A stretch of 26,124 nucleotides of DNA, from assembly GCA_002307175.1 (NCBI GenBank), contig DBTS01000027.1, positions 15,947 to 42,070 on the forward strand, read 5' to 3'. Below are positions 1 through 6,380 of this stretch, piece by piece. The translations under genes were made by a program, and so were the position numbers. This DNA comes from Rhodocyclaceae bacterium UBA1310 (GTDB lineage: Bacteria; Pseudomonadota; Gammaproteobacteria; Burkholderiales; Rhodocyclaceae). The notes below the pieces were generated by a model, which was given only the letters and a program-made list of their open reading frames with translations, made no database searches and was not told the origin of the DNA. The number at the start of each line of letters is the position of its first letter. Position 1 is the stretch's first letter.

Positions 1-1585
1 TGGTGCCGTCCCCGGTCATGGCCACGAGGTGGCCGGCAGCCTGATAGTCTCGGATGAGCTGGAGCTTGTCTTCCGGGCGGGCTTCAGCCAGGTAGTCATC
101 AACACCCGCTTCGGCAGCGATAGCTGCAGCCGTGAGCTTGTTGTCGCCGGTGATCATCACCGTCTTGATACCCATCCGGCGTAGCGCCGCAAAACGCTCT
201 GCAATGCCCCCCTTGACGATATCCTTGAGCTCGACGACTCCCAGGACGCCTTTGTTGTAAGCCACCACCAGTGGCGTACCGCCACGGCGGGAGACTTCAT
301 CAACCAACTCCTGGACGGCATTCGGGAACGTGCCACCGGCCTTTTCCACCCATGCCCGCACTGCCGAACCGGAACCTTTGCGAATGGAGTAGGGATTGGC
401 GCCGCCAACATTCACGCCGCTCATCCGTGTCTGGGCCGAGAAAGGTACGAATTCGGCGTCCGCCACCTCACGCCCGCGAAGATTGAAGCGTTCCTTGGCC
501 AATACCACAATGCTGCGACCTTCCGGGGTATGGTCGGCCATTGAAGCCATCTGTGCAGCCTCAGCCAGGATTTCCGGCTTGACACCGGGCGCCGGCAAAA
601 ACGCCGTTGCCTGACGGTTGCCCAGTGTAATCGTGCCGGTTTTGTCGAGCAGCAGCACATCGACGTCTCCGGCAGCTTCAACGGCCCTGCCGGAGGTGGC
701 AATCACATTGGCCTGCATCATACGGCTCATGCCGGCCACACCGATGGCCGAGAGCAGCCCCGCAATCGTGGTGGGGATCAGACAGACGAGCAGCGCCACC
801 AGCCCTGTCACCGTCACGGGTGTGCCATGCGCGGCACTGGAGACGCTGTAGAGCGAAAACGGCAGCAGGCTCACACAGGCAAACAGGAAGATCAGGGTCA
901 TTGCCACCAGCAAAATCGTCAAGGCAATTTCGTTGGGGGTACGGCCACGCTTGGCGCCTTCCACCATGGCAATCATGCGATCGAGAAAGCTGTTACCCGG
1001 ATTTGAGGTGATGCGCACCAGCAGCCAGTCTGACAGCACCCGGGTGCCGCCTGTCACGGAGCTGAAATCACCCTCGGCCTCGCGGATCACCGGCGCGGAT
1101 TCGCCTGTGATCGCGGATTCGTCGACCGATGCGATCCCTTTGATGACCTCACCATCGCCAGGAATCAGATCATCAGTCATCACCATCACCATGTCACCAG
1201 CGCGCAGTTCATCTGATTCGCACAGGGTCCACTTCGATGGATTGGCAGGATCGGTGACACGCTTGGCCCAGGTTGTCTTGCGCATTTTGCGCAATCCTTC
1301 CGCCTGGGCACGACCACGGCCTTCCGCCAGCGCTTCGGCGAAATTCGCGAAGAGCACGGTAAACCACAGCCAGATTGCCACGCTCCAGATAAATCCCGCC
1401 GAGGCTTCTCCCTTGCCGAGGCTTGCCTGGACGGCAAGCACGGTGGTCAGGATGCTGCCGATCCAGACTACGAACATCACGGGGTTGCGCCACTGCACAC
1501 GTGGGGACAGTTTGTAAAATGCCTGCAGTAGAGCCGGGCGCACGAGCGCCAGATCAAACAGCGGCAGGGTATTCTGCTTGTTCAT
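1..1585 (-). CDS. kdpB: Potassium-transporting ATPase subunit KdpB (C-terminus outside window)
   Basis: Catalytic P-type ATPase subunit of the KdpFABC high-affinity K+ pump in the inner membrane; it hydrolyses ATP to drive K+ uptake through KdpA. The first 528 residues are visible. They hold the actuator motif TGES at about residues 160-163, the membrane motif CLIPTT near 268-273, the phosphorylation motif DKTGT with the aspartate at about 314, and TGDGT at the window edge, where the hinge motif TGDGTNDAP begins. The start ATG at 1585-1583 has a GAGAGG ribosome site and lies 12 nt after the porin-like gene, so it is co-transcribed with it. The reading frame is open to base 1; the last third, and any kdpC, lie off the left edge. 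The serine of TGES is the residue phosphorylated in E. coli KdpB for inhibition (family knowledge). Confidence 0.97.
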   Translation of the reverse strand, partial: MNKQNTLPLFDLALVRPALLQAFYKLSPRVQWRNPVMFVVWIGSILTTVLAVQASLGKGEASAGFIWSVAIWLWFTVLFANFAEALAEGRGRAQAEGLRKMRKTTWAKRVTDPANPSKWTLCESDELRAGDMVMVMTDDLIPGDGEVIKGIASVDESAITGESAPVIREAEGDFSSVTGGTRVLSDWLLVRITSNPGNSFLDRMIAMVEGAKRGRTPNEIALTILLVAMTLIFLFACVSLLPFSLYSVSSAAHGTPVTVTGLVALLVCLIPTTIAGLLSAIGVAGMSRMMQANVIATSGRAVEAAGDVDVLLLDKTGTITLGNRQATAFLPAPGVKPEILAEAAQMASMADHTPEGRSIVVLAKERFNLRGREVADAEFVPFSAQTRMSGVNVGGANPYSIRKGSGSAVRAWVEKAGGTFPNAVQELVDEVSRRGGTPLVVAYNKGVLGVVELKDIVKGGIAERFAALRRMGIKTVMITGDNKLTAAAIAAEAGVDDYLAEARPEDKLQLIRDYQAAGHLVAMTGDGT

Positions 1586-1597
1586 GGGTTACCTCTC

Positions 1598-2425
1598 TCA
1601 GAAGGTCTTGCCGACGCTCGCAACGATCCGGTCAGAGCCCAGATCACGGTTGAGCGCGCTGCGATAGAAGTCCCCCTTGCTGGCCCGTGCGGTGGTGGTA
1701 ACGTACGCCAGCCCCAATGCCCAGCCAGAGAGGTCGTAAGTCACGCCAATCTTGTAGTCGTTGTATGAAGCCCCGGCAAAGTTGGCAACGAGCTGCCGGC
1801 CGGCATGCAGGTTGGCGGTAAATCCGTGACCCAGTTCGGGATTCAGTGACAGATCAAAATACTGGCTACCGCTGGTTTTCTTCATGCTTCCATCGGCTTG
1901 TGCAGATTCAGCACCAAACAGATCTGTAAAAGAACGCGAGTATTTGAGGGTCGCAAATTTCCAGCTGGCGCCAAGATAGCCTTCCAGCGTGTCGGGATTG
2001 ACGAAGCCAGCCGGATAGGTGCCCGGATACCAGTACTTGAGAACACCCAGATCAAGGGTGACTTCACCAAACGGATGGCGGATGCCGCCGTAGGTATCGA
2101 TTTCGATGGGGGCGCTGACCGGCCCATTACAGGCAGAGCCTGCAGAGCATGAATCAGAGAGCCAGCTGATGCTTGAAGCCCAGGTGCCTACGTACAGCCC
2201 ATTGTGGCTATTGGCATAATCAACGCCTCCCTGCACGGCAGGCTTGCGATTGCTTTGTGCGATGCCACGGTAGATATATTCAGAGGTCAGCGTGAAGTTG
2301 CCAGTGAAGACGTGAGGACTTGCGGCGGCATCTTCCGGTGAGGCCAATGCGAGATCATCCTGTGCATGAACATTCGCAGCAGCAATGGCGATAGGAAATA
2401 CGATTGCATAATTTACAAAGCGCAT
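1598..2425 (-). CDS. TorF-like outer-membrane porin inside the kdp operon
   Basis: Predicted 275-aa outer-membrane beta-barrel of the TorF/Gcw_chp putative porin type. An N-terminal signal peptide (starting MRFVNYAIVF, cleaved near VHA-QD at about residue 22) is followed by amphipathic strands rich in Gly, Tyr and Trp. The phrase SEYIYRGIAQS is typical of the family, and the protein ends in Phe (SVGKTF), the usual barrel-assembly signal. The ATG at 2425 was chosen over an upstream in-frame start because it has a CAGGAG site and begins the signal peptide. It sits 16 nt after kdpA and 12 nt before kdpB, so it belongs to the kdp transcript. Its substrate is unknown. A role in letting K+ or another solute cross the outer membrane when Kdp is induced is inference from position only. 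Confidence 0.85.
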   Translation of the reverse strand: MRFVNYAIVFPIAIAAANVHAQDDLALASPEDAAASPHVFTGNFTLTSEYIYRGIAQSNRKPAVQGGVDYANSHNGLYVGTWASSISWLSDSCSAGSACNGPVSAPIEIDTYGGIRHPFGEVTLDLGVLKYWYPGTYPAGFVNPDTLEGYLGASWKFATLKYSRSFTDLFGAESAQADGSMKKTSGSQYFDLSLNPELGHGFTANLHAGRQLVANFAGASYNDYKIGVTYDLSGWALGLAYVTTTARASKGDFYRSALNRDLGSDRIVASVGKTF

Positions 2426-2441
2426 GATGAAACTCCTGAAA

Positions 2442-4226
2442 TCATTGGAAAAGTTGCGTGTGTTCAACAATCGGGCCAAGTGCCAGGGCGGGCAGATACG
2501 TCAGCGCGCCAATCAGGATCACTGTGCCAACAAGCATTACAACAAAGAGCGGCCCCTGTGTCGGGAGGGTTCCCGAGGTCTCCGCAAGGCGCGGCTTGGC
2601 CGCCAGGCGCCCGGCAATCGCCAGTACCGGAACGATCACGGTGAAACGACCGAACCAGATTGCGATAGACAGCATCAGGTTGTAGAACGGTGTGTTGGCC
2701 GAAAGCCCTGCAAAAGCGGAACCATTGTTATTGGCTGCAGATGAGAAGGCATACAGAATCTCGGTAAACCCGTGAGCGCCAGGATTGGCAAGACTCGCCA
2801 GTGCAGAAGGAACTACCGCTGCAATGGCTGTGCCACCCAGCACCAGGAACGGTGTAGCGAGGATCGCAATCGATACCATTTTCATTTCATAGGATTCGAT
2901 CTTCTTGCCCAGATATTCGGGCGTCCGTCCGATCATCAGTCCGGCGATGAATACCGCCTGGATCGCAAAGATCAGCATCCCATAGAGGCCTGAACCAACA
3001 CCACCAAAGACAACTTCACCCAATTCCATGAGAAGGGTCGGCGAGAATCCGGCGAGCGGCATGAGGCTGTCATGCATGGCATTGACCGCACCACACGAGG
3101 CTGCTGTGGTCACCACGGCAAAGATCGCGGATTGCAGCGCCCCGAAGCGCCATTCCTTGCCCTCCAGATTGCCACCCGTGCCATCCATTCCCAATGCTGT
3201 CAGCAAAGGATTGGCGTGCCCTTCAGCCCAGATCGTCAGCGCAACCATGCCCAGGAAGATCACCGTCATCGTGGCGAGGATCACCATCCCCTGGCGGATG
3301 TTGCCAACCATATGGCCGAACATGAAGCACAGCGCCGCAGGAATCAGGAATATCGCCAGAATCTGAACGAAATTCGCGAGTGGGGTGGGGTTTTCAAATG
3401 GGTGCGCAGAATTCGCGTTGAAAAAACCGCCGCCATTGGTGCCAATCATCTTGATGGCTTCCTGAGAGGCAACCGGCCCCATCGCCAAAGACTGCGTAGT
3501 GGCGGTGAGATTTTCGTTTACGACTTCGCCTTTGGCATCCTTCAGCGGCTGACCATCCGGGCCCAGCTTGGGTTGCGAATAATCAACAGGCTGCATCAAG
3601 GGAACATCACGAGGACCATCAAAGTTCTGCACCACCCCCTGAGCGACCAGGAACACCGACATCAGCACCGACAGCGGCAACAGTACCCCAAGCGTGCCAC
3701 GCATCAGATCAACCCAGGCGTTGCCCAGGCCGCTTGCTGTGCGGCGCGCAAAACCACGTACCAGGGCAATCGCCACAGCAAGCCCGGTCGCCGCAGAGAA
3801 GAAGTTCTGCCCGGCAAGGACAAGCATCTGGGTGAGATGACTCATCGTGGCCTCGCCGCTGTACGCCTGCCAGTCGGTATTCGTGACAAAACTGATTGCC
3901 GTATTCAGGGCCAGCAGCGGGTCAACATTGGCGAACTTCGCCGGATTCAAGGGCAGCCAGACCTGAGCGCGCTGTACCAGATAGACAACAAGGATGCCCA
4001 GTACGTTGAACGCTACAATTGCCAGCGCGTACTGCCACCAAGACATCTCCTGCTCGGGGCGAATGCCACACAACCGATACAGCCGATTTGCAGCAGCCCC
4101 GAGACGTGGAAAACGGTCCCCCAGGCGACCTTCGAAAAGGTCGGCCAGATAACGCCCCAGGGGCCACGCAAGGGTGAGCAATACAATGAGGAAAATGCTG
4201 ACCTGTACAACTGAGGAATGATTCAC
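2442..4226 (-). CDS. kdpA: Potassium-transporting ATPase subunit KdpA
   Basis: K+-channel-like subunit of the KdpFABC pump. The 594-residue protein is somewhat longer than the roughly 557 residues of the E. coli protein. Multiple membrane segments are evident, and the pore-loop segments are recognisable: TNTDWQAYSGE, NGGGFFNANSAHPFENPT, TAASCGAVNAMHDSL and SSAANNNGSAFAGL. In the family these form the selectivity filter. Translation starts at a GTG (4226-4224) that overlaps the kdpF stop codon (GTGA), so the two are translationally coupled. It is followed after 16 nt by the porin-like gene. A long open frame on the opposite strand here is a coding shadow. Confidence 0.97.
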   Translation of the reverse strand: MNHSSVVQVSIFLIVLLTLAWPLGRYLADLFEGRLGDRFPRLGAAANRLYRLCGIRPEQEMSWWQYALAIVAFNVLGILVVYLVQRAQVWLPLNPAKFANVDPLLALNTAISFVTNTDWQAYSGEATMSHLTQMLVLAGQNFFSAATGLAVAIALVRGFARRTASGLGNAWVDLMRGTLGVLLPLSVLMSVFLVAQGVVQNFDGPRDVPLMQPVDYSQPKLGPDGQPLKDAKGEVVNENLTATTQSLAMGPVASQEAIKMIGTNGGGFFNANSAHPFENPTPLANFVQILAIFLIPAALCFMFGHMVGNIRQGMVILATMTVIFLGMVALTIWAEGHANPLLTALGMDGTGGNLEGKEWRFGALQSAIFAVVTTAASCGAVNAMHDSLMPLAGFSPTLLMELGEVVFGGVGSGLYGMLIFAIQAVFIAGLMIGRTPEYLGKKIESYEMKMVSIAILATPFLVLGGTAIAAVVPSALASLANPGAHGFTEILYAFSSAANNNGSAFAGLSANTPFYNLMLSIAIWFGRFTVIVPVLAIAGRLAAKPRLAETSGTLPTQGPLFVVMLVGTVILIGALTYLPALALGPIVEHTQLFQ

Positions 4227-4315
4227 GACATGTCCTCCGCATTAAACAGCGCAAGCAGCAGATAAATGAATAAGAACAGGGATATGGCCCCGCCAAGCCA
4301 ATACAGCCAGCTCAT
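4223..4315 (-). CDS. kdpF: Potassium-transporting ATPase small subunit KdpF
   Basis: A 30-aa single-span membrane peptide, MSWLYWLGGAIS..., ending NAEDMS. KdpF stabilises the KdpFABC complex in the inner membrane. Its length and position directly before kdpA are diagnostic. The ATG at 4315 overlaps the stop of the preceding 31-aa ORF (ATGA), and its own TGA overlaps the GTG start of kdpA, giving a chain of three coupled genes. A longer reading that starts further upstream would remove the normal KdpF start and is not favoured. Confidence 0.9.
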   Translation of the reverse strand: MSWLYWLGGAISLFLFIYLLLALFNAEDMS

Positions 4316-4407
4316 TTGCGCACCTCCAGCCTGCGACAGGCTGCAATAAGTGCAGCGGTGACAACTGCAATGGCCAAGGTGATTCCTATGGCAATAACAT
4401 CGAACAT
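4312..4407 (-). CDS. 31-aa membrane peptide preceding kdpF
   Basis: A short ORF that standard gene callers would probably miss. It starts at ATG 4407 with a GGGAG site upstream, begins MFDVIAIGIT and ends CRRLEVRK. Residues about 3-24 form one hydrophobic helix, followed by a positively charged tail, which suggests an N-out, C-in inner-membrane peptide by the positive-inside rule. Its TGA overlaps the kdpF ATG, so it is coupled to the kdp operon and is its first gene. I recall similar unnamed small membrane ORFs before kdpF in other proteobacteria, but could not check. It may be an extra small subunit or assembly factor of the pump, or a regulatory leader. Function unknown. Confidence 0.7.
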   Translation of the reverse strand: MFDVIAIGITLAIAVVTAALIAACRRLEVRK

Positions 4408-4424
4408 TGTTTTTCTCCCGCAGC

Positions 4425-4446
4425 AAGGCGCCGGGATTAGCGCCTT
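4425..4446 (-). promoter_or_regulatory. Inverted repeat in the kdp leader
   Basis: A perfect 7-bp inverted repeat (AAGGCGC / GCGCCTT) with an 8-nt loop lies 18 nt before the start codon of the 31-aa ORF, just upstream of its ribosome site. In the transcript it would form a GC-rich hairpin in the 5' leader; in DNA it could be an operator. No function is established. Confidence 0.35.
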
Positions 4447-4505
4447 TTCGCAGTGCACTGTAGAAATTTGGGAGTAAAACCGGCGTCGGAAATGCAGGAG
4501 TGGGC

Positions 4506-4521
4506 GTAAAGATTGTGTAAA
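4506..4521 (-). promoter_or_regulatory. kdp regulatory region: Possible KdpE-type direct repeats upstream of kdp
   Basis: On the minus strand two TTTAC pentamers are separated by 6 nt (11-bp period), the second followed by GCCC. A third TTTAC lies at 4474-4478. This resembles the layout of the E. coli KdpE target (TTTATA ... TTTACACCCC, from memory). The position, about 100 nt upstream of the first kdp ORF and just past the pectate lyase terminator, is right for an activator site. The KdpDE genes are not in the window, so the assignment is inference. Confidence 0.4.
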
Positions 4522-4522
4522 C

Positions 4523-4550
4523 GAAAAAGGCCGGGCACCTAGCCCGGCCT
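4523..4550 (-). terminator. Rho-independent terminator of the pectate lyase gene
   Basis: A perfect 9-bp stem (AGGCCGGGC / GCCCGGCCT) with a 5-nt loop, followed on the minus strand by a run of five T. It lies 27 nt after the pectate lyase stop codon and separates that gene from the kdp promoter region. Confidence 0.9.
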
Positions 4551-4576
4551 TCTAGCAGACTTCAAACGCGAAGGGC

Positions 4577-5674
4577 TCAGTTGATGTTGCGCGGAATGGC
4601 GGGTGTGCACACCAGGGTCTTGTCCCCCTTGTGCGGGCCGGCTACTTCTTCCAGGTGATCGTGCACGCACTGTGCCGAGTCTGCCTTGTAGGCGTAATTG
4701 ATCTTGTCCATCGGGAAAGGCCTGGTGGTGACCCAATCATCCGCGTTTTTCACTACGCGCTCTGAGCTGTCCCACTCGATGCGGTACTTGGCGAAATCCG
4801 CCGGGCTCTGGATGTTGTTGTCGCGCAGATCCCAGTAGCCCGCCTTGGGGCTGTCACGCGATGTGACTGGGTTCTTGGAATCCTCGAACCAGTTGCCTTC
4901 GATGAGTGCCAGCCCGCCTTGCCGCACATTGATGCCGGAGACGGTAATGTGTCGATAGAAGTTGTTGTACTCGTGGGAATACCCAAAGCGCTGCAGTGGC
5001 AGGCGGGCATGCACGTCCGTGTAGATGTTGTGGTGGAAGGTGACGTGGCGTGGATAGTTGTCGCGATCAGAAGACCCATCCAGGCCCACCTTCGGGTGAT
5101 CGTGGATCAGGTTGTACGACACGGTGATGTCATCCACATTATCGCGGATATCGATCATGCCGTCGAAAGTGGTGTCGTTATCCGGTGTGCCGGGGCAATC
5201 CAGATTCTTGTTGAAGAAGTTGTTGTGATGCAGCCAGATGTTGTGCGAGCCTTTTTCGATGCCGATCAGGTCGCCATTGCTGGGGCCGCCCTGGATCATG
5301 CCCATGGTCATGTCCTGGATGATGATGTCGCTCGCGTCACGCAGGCGGATGCCGAAATTCGCCGATGAGCCGGGCGCCCCGATGATCGTCACATGGCTGG
5401 AACTGATGGTGATCTCGCGCACCGGCTTTTTCCATTGCCCGCAGGGCTCCGCCTCAGCAGCCTTGATGGCGGCATCTTCATTGCCGGTATAGATGATGAC
5501 CTTATGCCCACGCCAGAAGAGTGAAGATTCCAGCTCTTCCATGGTTTTCACGTAGATCGGTTTGGCATCGCCACCGCCCGAGGTGGTGGCGTATCCGCCG
5601 GTGTCGGCAGAGAAAGCTGCGGTAGAGGAAATCAGCGCGAAGAGCGCTACGGCAATCCCGGATTTTGCTTGCAT
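4577..5674 (-). CDS. Secreted pectate lyase, polysaccharide lyase family 1
   Basis: Predicted 365-aa exported pectate lyase that cleaves polygalacturonate by beta-elimination. Signal peptide residues about 1-23 (MQAKSGIAVALF..., cleaved near FSA). The parallel beta-helix lyase core carries the PL1 signatures DGMIDIRDN (aspartates near 171 and 175, calcium binding in the family), HDHPKVGLDG (lysine near 195) and VHARLPLQRFG (arginines near 224 and 229, aligned with the catalytic region of PelC-type enzymes). The start at 5674 was chosen because it begins the signal peptide; an in-frame ATG 11 codons upstream is possible. It is monocistronic, with its own terminator at 4523-4550 and a good -10 element at 5785-5790 overlapped upstream by a LacI-type operator-like dyad. 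Confidence 0.93.
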   Translation of the reverse strand: MQAKSGIAVALFALISSTAAFSADTGGYATTSGGGDAKPIYVKTMEELESSLFWRGHKVIIYTGNEDAAIKAAEAEPCGQWKKPVREITISSSHVTIIGAPGSSANFGIRLRDASDIIIQDMTMGMIQGGPSNGDLIGIEKGSHNIWLHHNNFFNKNLDCPGTPDNDTTFDGMIDIRDNVDDITVSYNLIHDHPKVGLDGSSDRDNYPRHVTFHHNIYTDVHARLPLQRFGYSHEYNNFYRHITVSGINVRQGGLALIEGNWFEDSKNPVTSRDSPKAGYWDLRDNNIQSPADFAKYRIEWDSSERVVKNADDWVTTRPFPMDKINYAYKADSAQCVHDHLEEVAGPHKGDKTLVCTPAIPRNIN

Positions 5675-5784
5675 GGTAAGCCTGAAGAGTGAGGGGGGTT
5701 CCACCAAAGCACAGTACCCCTGCCAGACCGTACCATGCCATCCGACCGTCTCCGCAACAATAGCGGCACGGTAATACGGCAGGG

Positions 5785-5790
5785 ATTATA
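5785..5790 (-). promoter_or_regulatory. -10 element of the pectate lyase promoter
   Basis: A consensus TATAAT on the minus strand, about 110 nt before the pectate lyase start codon. A weak -35 (TGTGAA) lies 18 nt upstream, inside the operator-like dyad at 5798-5817. A weak -35 with a perfect -10 fits a regulated promoter. Confidence 0.55.
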
Positions 5791-5797
5791 GCCACGG

Positions 5798-5817
5798 CAA
5801 TGATACCGTTCACATTG
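5798..5817 (-). promoter_or_regulatory. LacI-family operator-like dyad at the pectate lyase promoter
   Basis: A 20-bp imperfect palindrome (7 of 10 base pairs symmetrical) with outer arms CAATG / CATTG and a central CG step. LacI/GalR-family operators typically have a central CG and the pattern TGnnAACGnTnnCA; the minus strand here reads TGTGAACGGTATCA. It covers the -35/spacer region, a classic repressor position. A 12-of-14 match lies upstream of the LacI-chemoreceptor fusion at 8858-8871. Confidence 0.45.
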
Positions 5818-5947
5818 TTTCATGACTTTTTTGATCGACTGTCGTATTTTCAACAACGACGCGACTCTCCGAAGATTTCGGGTGTAGTGCAGGGGAATTC
5901 TGAACAGGCAGGATAACAGGCTCCGGCTGCAAGCGGCCCGCGCTGAA

Positions 5948-6265
5948 CTATGCGCCGTATTTCTTGAGGGCCTCGCGATGCAGCGAGGCAATGCTGGCAA
6001 GCACCATCACACAGCCGGGGGAGGAAGAGAGGCCCAGAAGAATATCGCGCGCCTCATCGCGGTAAAACCAGTTGCTGGCCTCGCCATCCCAGTTTGTCGT
6101 GCCGGTTTTCTGCTGCAGCAGCCTCACCACCTGGCTCAGTTTGCCAGGCACAGTGAACATGAAATCGTAGCCATTCGTCGAATCCAGCAGCAGATTGACG
6201 CCAAACAGCTCGTTCAGATAGGCATGCAGGTCTTCCAGCGATTTGACGCGGTGCGGCTTGATCAT
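5948..6265 (-). CDS. Small uncharacterised protein, 105 aa
   Basis: I do not recognise this family. The protein starts MIKPHRVKSLEDLHAYLNE. The ATG at 6265 was chosen over an upstream in-frame ATG at 6292 because it has a GGAGA ribosome site at the right distance. It has no signal peptide or membrane helix and is a mixed alpha/beta soluble protein with a Trp-rich centre (NWDGEASNWFYRDEA). It lies between the divergently controlled pectate lyase promoter and the chemoreceptor fusion, on the same strand, 115 nt after the fusion stop. It may be a separate transcript because a hairpin lies between them. Cytoplasmic location is inferred. Confidence 0.7.
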   Translation of the reverse strand: MIKPHRVKSLEDLHAYLNELFGVNLLLDSTNGYDFMFTVPGKLSQVVRLLQQKTGTTNWDGEASNWFYRDEARDILLGLSSSPGCVMVLASIASLHREALKKYGA

Positions 6266-6342
6266 TGGGTTCTCCGGCAGAGCCACAGGCATCAGGCGCC
6301 CTGTGCTTCACGTCAGTTTAGCGGATTCTGGCGGGCGAGGGT

Positions 6343-6365
6343 GGGGAGCCCGGTGCAGGCTCCCC
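6343..6365 (-). terminator. Hairpin after the LacI-chemoreceptor fusion gene
   Basis: A perfect 8-bp inverted repeat (GGGGAGCC / GGCTCCCC) with a 7-nt loop, 15 nt after the stop codon of the fusion gene. It has no clear T-run on the minus strand, so it may be a weak or Rho-assisted terminator, or a transcript-stabilising hairpin. Confidence 0.45.
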
Positions 6366-6380
6366 GAAACGGCTTATATC

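Noticed and set aside
3072..4214. 380-aa open frame on the plus strand opposite kdpA
   Set aside because: Antisense shadow of kdpA in GC-rich DNA; composition is Arg/His/Gln-rich without domain motifs.
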